A stretch of 64,000 nucleotides of DNA from Nageia nagi (taxonomy: Eukaryota; Pinophyta). Positions 34,861-46,794 of this stretch are shown here, one piece after another. Numbering within the stretch: the first letter of the stretch is position 1; every line of letters begins with the position of its first letter. Location of the stretch: positions 213,156,001 to 213,220,000 of the forward strand of contig JBITNC010000001.1 in assembly GCA_050084985.1 (NCBI GenBank), in the 5' to 3' direction. The notes beneath the pieces were generated by a model. That model saw only the letters and a list, made by a program, of their open reading frames with translations. It was not told where the DNA came from and did no database searches. The position numbers and the translations under genes were made by a program.

Positions 34861-35599
34861 TGAGACCAATTAGGTGTTTAAGATGCATCATGAGTGTAAT
34901 TACTTGTAAGTATTAACTCATTTTCATCATGGAAGATAAGTATTTATAAATTTGTAGGGTTTTTTAGGTATATTGGCCACTATTTTTTGGAAAACTTGAA
35001 TTCATAAGTTGTTGGAAGGAGGATGTTGGAAAATAAGGGAGTTAATTTCTTGTTATTGATTAAATTTCATGATGGTATCTACACCATGAAGGCTTGAGAA
35101 GGAGATGTTGGAGTTATTTTGATTTTGTGATCTAAATTTGAGGTTGGAAGTGAGATGTTGGGAGTTTAGGAAGCATTATCTATTGATAGATTACAAAAAT
35201 TCATCGCTTGATGTTTCTTGCTTAAATTTTAAAATTTTATGTTTTCTTTGCATCATTCAACTTATGTGTATGGACATTTAGCTTCAATAAGACACATCCA
35301 AATTTAGATTTTATTCCTTGGACCCATAACCCACATGTTCAAAATTTGCTTAACTCATTCCATCATGGTAGGACCAAAATTCTAGGTTTTAGTAATTTGA
35401 TTATTTCATATTTTTATTATTTTCAAGTAGGAAAAATAAGGAGAAAAGATAAAAAAATATTTTATTTCATTTTAGGAGTAATAATTAGATAAAGGCACAA
35501 ATAGTTGTTGCTTGGAAAAAGATCAAAATAATTTTTTGGCTACCAAAAGTTTGTTTTAACAAGCAAGAGCTAAGTAAGAGTAAGCCCTACTTAGCAACA

Positions 35600-36344
35600 T
35601 GGCCAATTGGAGCAAGGAAGGAGATCAAAAAATAGAAATGATTATAGGTTTATGCACTCCTATGATTTTGGGTATATTCAAAGAGCCATTCAAGATAGGG
35701 ATGATTATTAATGATAAGGAAAAGAAACTAAATGAGCAGTTGAAGAGATGTGAAAAGAGATCCAAAAACTATAAGAAGGTAGTAGATTTTAGAACATTTT
35801 TAGATATTACAAGATAAGTGAATTTAATGGAGATAGTATCATGGGAATATAAGTAAGGTAAATATCAATACTATAGGAGATTTTTGACCATACTAAAGTA
35901 AAATATACTTAAATATGGATAATGAAAATATTTGGGAGAAGTTATTTCTTGAATGGAATCAAAAAGAAAATTATCTACAAATAATGATGGACACTTCCCA
36001 TAGCACTAGAAAATTATACTTAAACATGGTAAGATACTGGATGTATTTGGGAGAAGTTATTTCTTGAATGGAATAAAAAGGAAAGGGGGCATAGAAGTAA
36101 GTTAAAAAATCACACAAGAGGGATCCCAAGGTATACATGAGGCATCTCCCTACCAAGTGGGGGAGACACCAAGAAGTTATGAAGAAGGTCCAAGTCATCA
36201 TAATGAGGAACAACACCAACCCACCAATTCACCATTTGACATTGATTAGGAAGAAAATAGAAGCATGACTATATCAACACCTTAGCATACATCAAATGGA
36301 TAACAAGAATCATTAGGATACTCTATCCCATTAATGGAGGACAA
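35600..36344 (+). other. K1 internal stretch with weak coding remnant and a duplication
   Basis: An open 72-codon piece at 35599-35817 has a charged, coiled-coil-like end ('KKLNEQLKRCEKRSKNYKK'). I do not recognise it. A duplication offset by about 107 bp shares 'tttgggagaagttatttctt' (about 35930 and 36049). Confidence 0.4.
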
Positions 36345-36760
36345 TTTAAGATAGGAGAGTATGTGTATGTTAGCATATAACCATACATGTTATCTTCCAA
36401 CAATTGAAGTCGGATAGAAAACAATATTATGTACTACTATGGACCCTTTGAAATCTTAAATATTATCAAGGAGAATCACTATGAGCTTCAATTACCCTTG
36501 AAACTAAGATAAATAGTGTATTCCATGGATCATGTTTAAGGGACTCACTAGAACTAGATATCCATCCATTGAAATAATTACCCCTAATTGATAGTAAGGG
36601 TAATTTAGTGTGGATTCATAACAAAGTATTGGATGCCCAAAAGAAATAACTTAGAAATAAAGTTGCTAATGAGGTACATGTTAAATGAAAAGGTCTACCT
36701 CTAAAAGAGGTAAATTAGGGACATCCTAACATCTTTACCAAATGAATGGGCATGGAAAGA
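36345..36760 (+). pseudogene. K1 integrase C-terminus with chromodomain
   Basis: The pieces 'YYGPFEILNIIKENHYELQL' (frame corrected only by reading on), 'INSVFHGSCLRDSLE', 'LPLIDSKGNLVWIHNKVLD' and 'LRNKVANEVHVKWKGLPLKE' follow the end of chromovirus integrase into a chromodomain. The last piece is the chromodomain start (usual form EYLVKWKGLP). The chromodomain would direct integration to marked chromatin. Two stops and one shift are present. RT and most of integrase are missing from K1. Confidence 0.82.
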
Positions 36761-36956
36761 ACCTCCAAAGAGGCACTTATTGACATAATCAAATATTTTA
36801 AAAGAATTCAAAAAGGGATAGCCAAAAAGAGAAAGGAATAGGTTATTGATCATTGGACCTATGATGAGAAAGAAAAAGAGGAGGATCAAGAAGATCTTGC
36901 TACGGCTACAAATATTCCAAATTGCTTGGGGATAAGCAATTTGGGGAGGGTGGAAT

Positions 36957-37214
36957 TATAATATTTCCATTTTTTAGGTGTTTCACCATTTCACCTTTGA
37001 TAAATAGGAACATTAATTTAGAAGTGTTTTAGGCTATTTTTATATAATTTAGCCAAAATGATGTAAATTCCACTTAGAGACTTAATAAAGCTCTAATTAT
37101 GAAATAAATAACCCTTTTATTTTTTTATTTTTATTTAATAATTTTTCAAAATGATAATAAATGTTGTATTTATGATACCAAGACAACTATAATTGTAAAT
37201 GCAATATTAGTCTC
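36957..37214 (+). repeat. K1 3' LTR, first part
   Basis: It starts TATAATATTTCC after a purine-rich tract, TTGGGGAGGGTGGAAT. It matches 32007-32255 and is then interrupted by T4. Confidence 0.88.
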
Positions 37215-37959
37215 TCTAGATGCCTAAAAATGATTTATTATTTATTTAATAAATCATATTTGGACTTCTTAAATGATTTAATGCAATATTACATAAAAAG
37301 TTATTATAATGCAATACCATGTGTTATATTAAATGCTATATCATATATCATGGGTTTTATTTTAAAGTATCTTTAATATAACAATGATTATGTTATTGCA
37401 TGAGGTTGGCCTTCACTCCTTTCTATGTCTTTTACAGGCTATATAAATGGGTGAATAGGTTGATCTCCATATATCAAAACTCTTTTGATATTGATAAAGA
37501 ACTTTGATAGGTGGTTGTCAACTATAATGGTGTCTCTAGACTCCACCTATCTTGAGAATTTATTATACTCTAAGTTTTGGACTTTCTATCTTTGGCGCAC
37601 ATCATAATTCAATACATTCCATGTAGTTAGCAGTGTGCTTCCCCTACATTGATAGTGGTGTGCTTCTCTCATGCCATCAACAACATGCATATTCTAGATC
37701 AAGGGTTCTAGGCTTGGATGGTTGAGCTATTGGTTCATGCACACAAAGATTAGTTGTGATCTCACCATAAGTTTGATCCCAATCCTTTGAAGATTCATTG
37801 CTATTTAATTTTTAGGATTATACACACACTTCATATAAGTGCACACTTTTCATGTATATTTGTTGCAATTTGATATAGTGTCTATTATATATTTAATTAT
37901 ATATTATAAACTATTTATTTAATTATATTTATTCATATTTTTTTAATTTAGATTCTATA
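37215..37959 (+). repeat. T4 5' LTR
   Basis: A TATA box (TATATAAATGG) lies at 37440-37450. GATAGGTGG (37506-37514) and CCACCTATC (37543-37551) form a perfect inverted repeat 66 bp downstream. Three CCATCAATGGTG-type boxes lie at about 37624-37690. The primer site TTTTGGTGAACCCCAACG follows at 37960. Confidence 0.85.
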
Positions 37960-38586
37960 TTTTGGTGAACCCCAACGTATCCTACAAACCCTAGAATTTT
38001 TCATTTTAGGGCAATGCTTTTTTTTTAGGAGTCTGGCATTAGAAACCCTTGATTTTATTTTCTTTTTGGTTGAATTAATTTTCTTAAAATTTAGAAACTT
38101 TTATTACTTTGAAAAAAAATTATTTTCTTGAAAAACATCACTATAGAAAAACCCAAATTTTGAAGGTCATTCTCTTCACTTTGGTGGGATCTAGCATTAG
38201 AAAAATTTGTCCAAACCATAGATAAATATAATTGAGAAATTTTTTTATTTTTCTAGGTCTAGATTTGAATATTTTGAGTGATATTGAAAATATTTTTGCA
38301 AAAAATGTCACATTTTAAAAATCATAAAATTTAAAAATATTTTACAACTATTTGGTAACTTATTTCATGATAAAAACTTTCTAAAACCATAGATCATCAT
38401 AGTAGGCCTTTTTGGCTGATTAATTTGAGCTTCTTGTATGCCTTTCTATCAATATTTCTTGAGCTTTTCATATAAAAATATTTTTTGCATTTTCTTGCAT
38501 TTTATCATGGTTATTGCATCTAAAAGTGGTTTACTTGAACATTTTAATGTGATAAGTGACTTATTTACACCTTCTCCTACATAAGA

Positions 38587-39783
38587 AATTCTAAGGATAT
38601 GGATATTGTGCAAAATAACAATAGGAAATCTTTTGATGAAATAAGTTTACCAAAGTCATGCTTGATTACTGATGATGATGTGAAAAATGATATGTTAATC
38701 ATATAAAATCAAGTGCATGATAATGATAGTGATGATTATTATATGGTTGAATTTGATTATGATGCATATTCAAACCTTAAAGCTATGGATAACTATGAAA
38801 TGTATGATATTGCATTTGAAAATTTGATACCTTAAGATCAACTTAAGCAAATTAAAAAGCATATGTTAACCAATCCTTCTTTAATGTTAGGCATTTATAA
38901 TGACTTGATTTTAAAGAAAAATATCATACGTTTTTAAGAAAAAAATTAATGACACCTCAACCAAAACCATAATCGAAACTACAACCTAAACCTCAAGTTC
39001 AAATTCCATCTCCACAAGCAAAACCAAAACATTATTGGCAAAAAGTAACTTCTCAAGAAACATTGAAAACATAGGATGCTCATATTGTAGAGAAATCTAA
39101 ACAAGATGCCCATAATTGTTCCCCACCACCCAATCAAGAGGCCCCCTTAGCCAAGCCTTATTATGAGGGATCTGATGAAAAATGTTTTATTGATGCCATT
39201 AGAAAAAAATATAAAATATGATCATATTCCAATGGAAAATGAGGATACTTATTATACTTATCATAAAAGAAAGGGTCACTCTATAAATTCTTGACAAGAT
39301 TTGATAGTTATAATTTTGGAATTCAATGCATAAGGTAAATATGAGATTAATCAGCATGCTTCAAACATAGAGATTGTATACAAAATTGTAAAATTTCAAG
39401 TAAAATGTGATGAGGAACCATGTCATCAGCAACATTCTATACTACCTGAAGGCCACCAATGGTGTGAAAATAGTAATAGAAATAATGTTTCTTGCTCTAT
39501 AAATCCAAATAGTTAAGAGAACATAAGAAAATTATCAGTTCAATCAGATCCAATTGAGATTCATTTAAAAGAATATAGAATGCAAACACATTATCCTTTT
39601 GAAAAGTATCAATTTAAGATTACACTCCTTAATAACTATTTGCAAGAATTCAACATAGATACTCCAAAAATACAAGTTGAATTTATTAATATTCTTCAAA
39701 GAGTAGAAGCATAAGATATAGAAAATGCAATCGATAATTTAAAGAAAGAACATCAATTTTTCATAGCAAATATGCTAAAATGA
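38587..39783 (+). pseudogene. T4 decayed ORF with zinc-knuckle-like motif
   Basis: The first part is open with few stops and very acidic ('DNDSDDYYMVEFDYDAYSNL'). A Pro/Gln-rich middle follows. The region 39253-39294 reads YTYHKRKGHSINS and then TGA, which is the Gag knuckle CTYHQRKGHFINFC of T1 with both Cys lost. 'PEGHQWC' is encoded at about 39446-39466. The last part has 'IENAIDNLKKEHQFFIANML'. Only the knuckle ties it to gag; the rest is unassigned. Confidence 0.55.
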
Positions 39784-41727
39784 TGGGGGTTTTACCACCC
39801 CCTAATGTACTATAATTTCTAAATTTTGCATATCATATAGGATGCATTTCATATAGGTTTCATATCATGAGTTAGTCCATATCATGTATTTGATTATCAT
39901 GGCAAATTTTATCAAGTTTTTAAATCATGCTATCTTCTCATCTTCATATTTGCTATCATGTTCTTTTGGTGCTTATTTTCTCTTTTTATATCTTTTTATC
40001 CTCATCATTTCATCAAGTCTTCTTCGTTCATTAAATATTTTTCTTATCTTTATCTTTCATCAAGGTTCTCAACTTTTCCATGCTAATCAAATGTTTCATG
40101 TATAGGGTAGTCTTATATCTAGTCATTGCATCCCATTAGTTTGCATTGCATGAAAAATTACATAAAAATAAAAATAAGAGACATCAAGAAAAAATGGATA
40201 TAATATTAGCTAGGGATAGTATTAGTTTTAGTTGAGGGTAATTTTAGTTTCAGATGGGGGCATAATAGAAATTAGACATTGAAAATCAGAAGGTAGAAAT
40301 TCAAAATTTAGAAACATAAAGTGTAAAATTTTCTATTCATGGGGCATGAAGGTAAGTACAAGTAAGGTATATTATCTCAAATGTTTTGATGGTATTCATT
40401 GCAAAATCTATTGTAATTGATTAATTAAAACCATTATATCTTCTTTAAATATCTTATATGAAAAGTAAAAATTGCATATGCTATTCTTATGATTGTTATT
40501 TCAAACAAAATGCATGTTTTACTAATGAAATTCAAGACCATTGTATCTTTAAAAATTTGGTATAATATAAGCATTATTGCATTGTCTATGAAATATTGTA
40601 TATTTGAATGGTTATTTTCAAGGCCAATTGAATGGATTCTTTCTCCTAAGTGATATCATCATTGCATAGATAAATTGAATATATGGTCAAATGTTGCTAA
40701 TTTATGATGTATCTTGAAAATGTTATGACAAGTGATAATGTTGTTTTGAATCTAATATTATGCAAAATGATATGGATGATTATCAATTGAATATCTTTCA
40801 AATTTTTATGTTACATATGAAAACTCACTTCACTAGTAGTGTGTAATCACTATAAATTATTTGTAACTGAGGCATATTGAAATTTCATTGAATACCTTCT
40901 TATTTATGTGATTCTTTCATGTATTTGTAATGGTTTATTGAATTTGATCATATTTGTTAAAGACATGATTGAAAATTTTTAAGCATACAACTCTACCAAT
41001 GGTGTATATTCACTTTGAAATTTTATGCAAATTGAAGTATTGAAATGCAAGGAAATTGAATGTTTGAATATTTGGTACATTAAATGCTATTGTTCATTAT
41101 TCTACTAACAAATATTATCAAATCCATGGTCACTCCATGATAAAAATCTCTTATTAATTGAAGGATTATTCCAATCTTGAGTTATTAAAAGTTCTCATTA
41201 GCTTGGTCTTTATAGACTATGGATTTTATGTCATAATAGTCTATACATCATGGATATTACAAGCTTGGGGCATTAAAAAGGATCTCATACATTTTCTCTT
41301 TATAGACTATGAGTTATCTGTCACAGTAGTCTATATATCATGTTTTATAACATTGAGTCACATTTTCCATAGTAATACACTACATATTATATTTATTTCA
41401 TCCTTGCTATTTACATTACTTATTCTTTCATGGATGTGATCTATGTGGGTATATGTTGCTTTGTTCTATAGGTATTATCTAGGTGAGTAGGATTAGCATC
41501 AACCACTCACCTCAAAGAGGGAATCCTATTTTTTTTGGCTTGCTTACCCAATGCAACATGAGCAAGGGGAAACCAAGACAAAAATGGGGAAAACAACATA
41601 CCATACTTAGCATATCGATCAAAATAAGGAAGTCCACTTTACTATTAAATATTTCCTTCTCTTCTTTAAACTTTTTTGGATTATGTAATTTCAATACTTT
41701 TCATTTCATATCCAAAGAGGAGAAAAA
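39784..41727 (+). other. T4 3' non-coding region with paired hairpins
   Basis: No gene is visible. Two 90-bp repeat units near 41165-41345 each carry an inverted repeat: TATAGACTAT/ATAGTCTATA at 41211-41245 and TATAGACTA/TAGTCTATA at 41301-41335. The region ends with the purine tract CCAAAGAGGAGAAAAA. Confidence 0.65.
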
Positions 41728-42115
41728 TGTAGACATCTAAAAATGATTTATTATTTATTTAATAAATCATTTTTAGACTTCTTAAATGATTTAATGTAAT
41801 ATTACATAAAAAGATGTTATAATGCAATATTATGTGTTATATTAAATGCTATATCATATATCATGGATTTTATTTTAAAGTATCTTGAATATAACAATTA
41901 TTATATCATTGTATGAGGTTGGTATTCACTCCTTTCTATGTCTTTTGTAGGGTATATAAATGGGTGAATTGGTTGATCTCCATATATCATAACTCTTTTG
42001 ATATTGATAGAGAACACTGATAGGTGGTTGTCAACTATAACAGTGTCTCTAAACACCACCTATCTTGAGATTTTGTTATACTCTAAGTTTTGGACTTTCT
42101 ATCTTTTATGTATAT
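41728..42115 (+). repeat. T4 3' LTR, first part
   Basis: It starts TGTAGACATC and matches 37215 onward. The inverted repeat GATAGGTGGT/ACCACCTATC is at 42019-42028 and 42055-42064. T5 interrupts it, with TATAT at 42111-42115. Confidence 0.9.
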
Positions 42116-43014
42116 TGTTAACACATAAAAATGAATTTATGTTTTTAAATCAATAAAATTAATGAAAACATGCTTGGTCTAAATATATGTCTTGAATGTC
42201 TTAATGTGATAATATCAATGTTTGTCTTGAATGTGAATTTTATAATGATTATCTTGAATATTGCATGAATTATCTTGTTTATTGGTGTGGTTATCTTGAA
42301 TGTTGTGAATTAGCCTTGTTTATGTAGATGCATGCCGACCCATGGGTTATCTATTATCTATATAAATAAGGGATCTAATACTAAGTCCATCATCAAGGAT
42401 ACACATGATCCCATGTATGGTCTTAATAATGGCAATCATATCATAAGGTGTCTCTTGACACTGCCTATCAAGCTAGATTTTGTGTATCCCCCTCTTGCGA
42501 GCATTCTGAAGAACTGAGAAACCTATCTGATAATCATACTACTATCATCTCGAGATTTTAATGGGGGTATAGACTCATTGGAGATGGATCATAGCCTATC
42601 GAAGGCCATCGGTGCTCCTCTGTGGATAAATATAGATCGTTGATGTTCCTATCCAGTATGACGAACACCACCTACGACCTTCTTCTGTGACTTTTTAGCT
42701 TCATGATTTTAGGTGTGGACAACGTTGGATCCCAAGATTTCATCATCAGCTTCATTTCAAGCATGCTTCGTGAGGTGGGTATATAACTTTTGTCTTGATA
42801 GGTGGTGTCATACATATATTTGATATATTGTATAGTCTAAGTTTTGCAAATAATTTCAAGTTTATCATTTGTTAAAATACTTGTTCTATTTCTATAGTTG
42901 ATTGTCTCTTTCATTATTTTGTATAAATTGCTATCCGTAGCTCGAATACAAATATATTGGGCTTGTAGATATTTATCTGCTTATTTATTTGCATGCTCAA
43001 TTTTATTTGTAAAC
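42116..43014 (+). repeat. T5 5' LTR
   Basis: TATA box TATATAAATAAG lies at 42359-42369. Hairpin GGTGTC-TCTT-GACACT lies at 42447-42462. Three boxes lie at about 42604, 42635 and 42663, including GGCCATCGGTGCTCCTC. The primer site TTTGGTGAACCCGACGTGAA follows at 43015-43034. Confidence 0.92.
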
Positions 43015-43106
43015 ATTTGGTGAACCCGACGTGAAGTTCACATCATTGTACTAAAACCATAAGGGTTTTAGTTAGGACTAATATCTATTTTGTGAGTGTT
43101 TCAGTT

Positions 43107-44470
43107 ATGGATCGGCTTAAATTATTCCTACATAGTCTTTCAAGAAGAGATATGGATGAATTATTGGGGGGAATTAGACATGATGGTCCAGAGGGATCCA
43201 GAGGAATGCACAATAGTGTTGAGGGCAACAATAGTAACTTTTAGCTACTATAGAGGGTATGCAAAGGCAAATCGATAGATTGGAAACGGGATCAGCTCCG
43301 CCTAATGATTCTTTTGAATTTGGTAGTCCCCTATGTGATGAGATTCATAGGCACATGCCACCATCTGATTATAAAGAGCCAAAATTCTGCAAGTTCAATG
43401 GTGAAGGAGATCTAAGGAGACATCTACAAGGATTCAAGGATGAGTGCGAACTCAAAATCGGTATAGATCAAAGATTACAAGCCAAATTCTTTCCCCATAG
43501 CTTGGAGGGAGAGGCTCGAGAATGGTTTTATGCCCTACCTAAAGGGTCCATCACATCATTTGGAGAATTTAGTAGTTTATTCCTTGAGCAATACAAGCAT
43601 AATATCAAGTAGGAGGTTATGGTATCAGATTTATGCGCTATAAAGCAAGGCAGTGATGAGAAACTGGACAAATTAGTTGTGAGGTTTAAGAAGACATGGT
43701 AGCAAGTGAAGACCAGATTGATAGAAAAAGAGGTAAACAATATTTTTAAAGAAGCTATTATCTTACCCTTGCAATCACATGTCATTAATTATACACATCT
43801 TGCATTTTTGGATATGACATATAAATTGTTAGAGAAAGAGAAAGTCCTTGTGAAGCTAGGGCTTATGAAGTATGGCAGTGATGATAAGACTAAAGCAAAG
43901 GATAAGAGATCATAATCACCAAAGAAGGAGAAAACTATCCATGTAGATGAGAAGACAAGCGGGTCGAAAGAGAGAAAATTTGTGAAATTTCCCATACCTC
44001 TGAGATATATCCTAAAAGACCTTGTGGCGAAAGGGTTGTTACAACCCTTACCTAAGCGTGAAGAAGATCCTACAGTAGAAAGACTTACTTGGTATAAAGA
44101 AGATAGGTTTTGTGAGTATCATCAGACCAAGGGCCATGCTACTAATGGGTGTGGAAGCCTTAGGAATAGAATACAGAAGCTCGTAGAAGATGGATTCTAT
44201 GTGTGTCTGGCAAAGGTCAAAGATGTAGAGGAAGAGCAACATGTCAATGTGATTTTCCATGAAGATGTTTGTGCAGCACTCATGAGAGGGAGAGCTAGAG
44301 AGATGGTCGATCTAGTTACCTATGAGAAGGAGCTACCAAAAGATCCTAGAGGTTTCAATTTGATTGAGCAATTAAAGAGCACACAAGCTAAGGTTAGTCT
44401 TTTTGAGTTACTTTAGATTTCAGTACCTCATAGGGAGATGATGAATCAGGTTTTTAGGAATAGTCAGATA
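43107..44470 (+). pseudogene. T5 gag
   Basis: ATG at 43107 matches the T2 start. A one-base loss near 43240 shifts the frame, which then runs from 43259 to beyond 44416. Stops break it, for example TAG at 43610 where T2 has AAG, and TAG at 43700. Core motifs 'EWFYALPKGSITSF' and 'QYKHNIK' are present, and a complete zinc-knuckle-like CEYHQTKGHATNGC lies at 44111-44152. A C-terminal part ('FNLIEQLKSTQAKVSLFELL') that T2 lacks leads into protease. Confidence 0.9.
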
Positions 44471-44516
44471 GATCAAAATATTTCTATTGCTGCTTTTATG
44501 AAAAAAAGGTAGAGAT

Positions 44517-44970
44517 TTGGGGTAAAGGGGAAGTTATTGCATTTTACCCTAGCGAGAAGCCTAGTAAGGATGTCACTAAGCTTCATCCACCTTTGTTCAT
44601 TGAGGTGGATGCCTATGGAATAATAGTTAAGAGGTCATTAATAGATGGTGGGGCAGCCCTGAATATTGCTACCACTCATCTGTTGGAGCAATTTGATCCA
44701 GATGTGCTACCTCCAAGAGAAGAGACTACCATGAGAGTCAAGGGATTTGACGGCATACCTAGAAGATGTGTAGGAACTATCACATTACCAATCAAGGTTG
44801 GTAATAAAGTGCTTAACACTCTATTTTATATCACGGAAGGAAAGCCTTCATTCAACTTTATTCTCGGAAGACCTTGGATAGATGATATGGATGGAGTGGC
44901 ATCAACGTTACATAGGTGTTTTAAATTCTATTTTGAGGGGAATGTTTATAAGGTTGAGGTAGATGAATAG
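44517..44970 (+). pseudogene. T5 retropepsin
   Basis: The open piece 44593-44970 has the active-site region 'SLIDGGAALNIATTHLLEQF' near 44637 and the strand 'FILGRPWIDDMDGVASTLHR' near 44860. It ends at TAG 44968. Asp-Gly-Gly in place of Asp-Thr/Ser-Gly is common in this branch. Pol continues in the same frame after the stop. Confidence 0.88.
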
Positions 44971-45822
44971 ATGGCCAAGCAGTGTAACTTTGTCCTCCTA
45001 GAGAGATTTGTTCCATGTGATGTGGAATATGAAACCCTTCTAGCCAGGAATGAACGGATTTACAGGAAAGCATTAGAGAAAATCAACATGATGGATATCG
45101 GGATTAGTTCATATGTTATCACGAACATCAGTGAAATTAGTTTAGATGAAAACTTCAACAAATAGCAGTAAGGTTAGGAAGAAGAACACCTGTGCTCCTT
45201 TTCAATGATAGGGGACCACCGATGGTCTTCTTCTAGGGAAGAAATAAAGAAAAACCAGTCAAGTATAATTTCATATCAGGGTGGTGATCACATTTGTCAG
45301 GATAGAATTTCAAAAATAGTGCAGATCGATGAGTGGGTAAGTAATTGTTATGTAATTGATTGCAAGATTGATGAGGAAGATGCTATACACACTATAGATC
45401 TATTTCAGAATGATGATGCCTTTTTAGAAGTATTAGGCACTAGAACAGAATACCCAATGAGGCACGAAAAGAGAATTCAAATGCATTGTCCAGATATATA
45501 TGCTTATTTTGAGGAATCTAGAGATGACAAGATTGAGGGATTGGGAGAGTTACCATTCCCTTTTCCATCAGAAACTGAGGTTACCTAGTTGAATGAAGAA
45601 ATCGAAGAAGTTAATATTGGCTCTCAAGAGATACCATGAATACTAAAAATAGGTAAGCTTCTTGAGGCACCATTGCAGAATGAATTAGTTCAATCTTTTC
45701 ATAATTATTCTGAGCTATTTGCATGGTCTTACAAAGATATGCCAGGGTTAGATGAGAATTTTATGGTTCATAACTTGGTGGTTGAAAAAGGGGCAATGCC
45801 AGTAAAACAAAAGCCATGAAAA
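44971..45822 (+). pseudogene. T5 protease-RT linker
   Basis: The same frame continues through open pieces 44971-45165 and 45205-45588. The stretch at 45213-45230 is the GGACCACCGATGGTC box, read as 'GDHRWSS'. The end, 'HNYSELFAWSYKDMPGLDEN' near 45700, is the conserved lead into RT. Stops are TAG and TGA, the latter at two CCA-TGA sites where Arg codons (CGA) fit. Confidence 0.8.
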
Positions 45823-46254
45823 ATGCCTTTTCAGGTTTCATTGCTTGTGAAGAAGGAAATAGAGAAATTGCTAGAAGTTGGATTTATAAGATCCATAGAC
45901 TACTCAGAATGGATGGCTAATATAGTTCTAGTTAAGAAGCCTACAGTTGAAATCAAAGTGTGTACTAATTTTAGGGATCTCAACAAGGCTTTTCCAAAAG
46001 ATGATTTTCCATTGCCTAACATAGATATGATCATTGACAGTTTAGCTGGATATGAGATGTTTTCATTTATGGATGGCTTTTCAAGATATAATTAGATTAA
46101 AATCAAAGAGAGTGATAAACATAAAATAGCTTTTAGAACACCTTGGGGCAAATTTTGCTACAAAGTAATGCCATTTGGTCTCAAGAATGCGGGAGCTACA
46201 TACCAAAGAGCCATGACAGCTATGTTCCATGATTTCATTCATAAGACGATCAAA
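45823..46254 (+). pseudogene. T5 reverse transcriptase, N-terminal two thirds
   Basis: It runs from 'KKEIEKLLEVGFIRSIDYSEW' (in two parts near 45850) through 'FRDLNKAFPKDDFPLPNIDM' to 'MPFGLKNAGATYQRAM' and 'HDFIHKTI'. One TAG at 46093 replaces Gln. The YVDD segment, which should follow at once, is absent because of the deletion at 46254. Confidence 0.9.
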
Positions 46255-46794
46255 AGGATATTGGCCAAGAATATCAAGAAGAATGGGAAGGATTGGCATG
46301 AGAATTTACCTTACACTTTATGAGCATATAGTACAAGCAAAAGGACAGCAACAAGTGCTACCCCATACTCTCTTATGTTTGGAGATGAGGCAGTTATCCC
46401 TCTTGAGATTGAGATCCCATCTTTGAGGATTGCACTCAAGGATGTGATGAAGGAACCACAATATTTGGAGGTAAGATTGAATCAACTTTAAGCACTAGAT
46501 GAAAATAGAATCACTACATTAGAACACCTCAGAGCATATTAGTAGAGGATTAAAAGATCATATGGCAAGAGAGTGGTCCCTAAGGATTTTGAGGTTGGAG
46601 ATATGGTCTTGCAGGAGAATATTTCCAATACTACAGCCAGAGATGAGCTTAAGGGAAAGTTTGAGCCAAATTGGATTGGACCATACCTTATTACAGAAGT
46701 ATTTGGTAGAGGTGCTTACAAGTTGTCTACATTGGATGGGGAGATTCTCAAGAATCCCATCAATGCTAGGCATTTGAAGAAGTATTACATCTAG
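46255..46794 (+). pseudogene. T5 integrase, C-terminal part fused to RT
   Basis: Directly after the RT piece the frame reads 'RILAKNIKKNGKDWHENLPY', then 'SATPYSLMFGDEAVIPLEIE', 'VPKDFEVGDMVLQENI' and 'LKGKFEPNWIGPYLITEVFG', ending 'LKKYYI' and TAG. These are the last helices and the DNA-binding tail of integrase. The RT end, both RNase H domains and the integrase core are deleted. The join keeps the frame. Confidence 0.92.

Noticed and set aside
35599-35817. 72-codon ORF in K1 as a possible gene
   Set aside because: Only a charged, coiled-coil-like end is visible. There is no start context, domain or neighbouring frame, so I list it only as a weak remnant.
43528-43785. Minus-strand ORF opposite T5 gag (and the matching one at 12665-12886)
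   Set aside because: It is found in both sisters only because the sense gag sequence is shared. The antisense peptide shows no independent domain.
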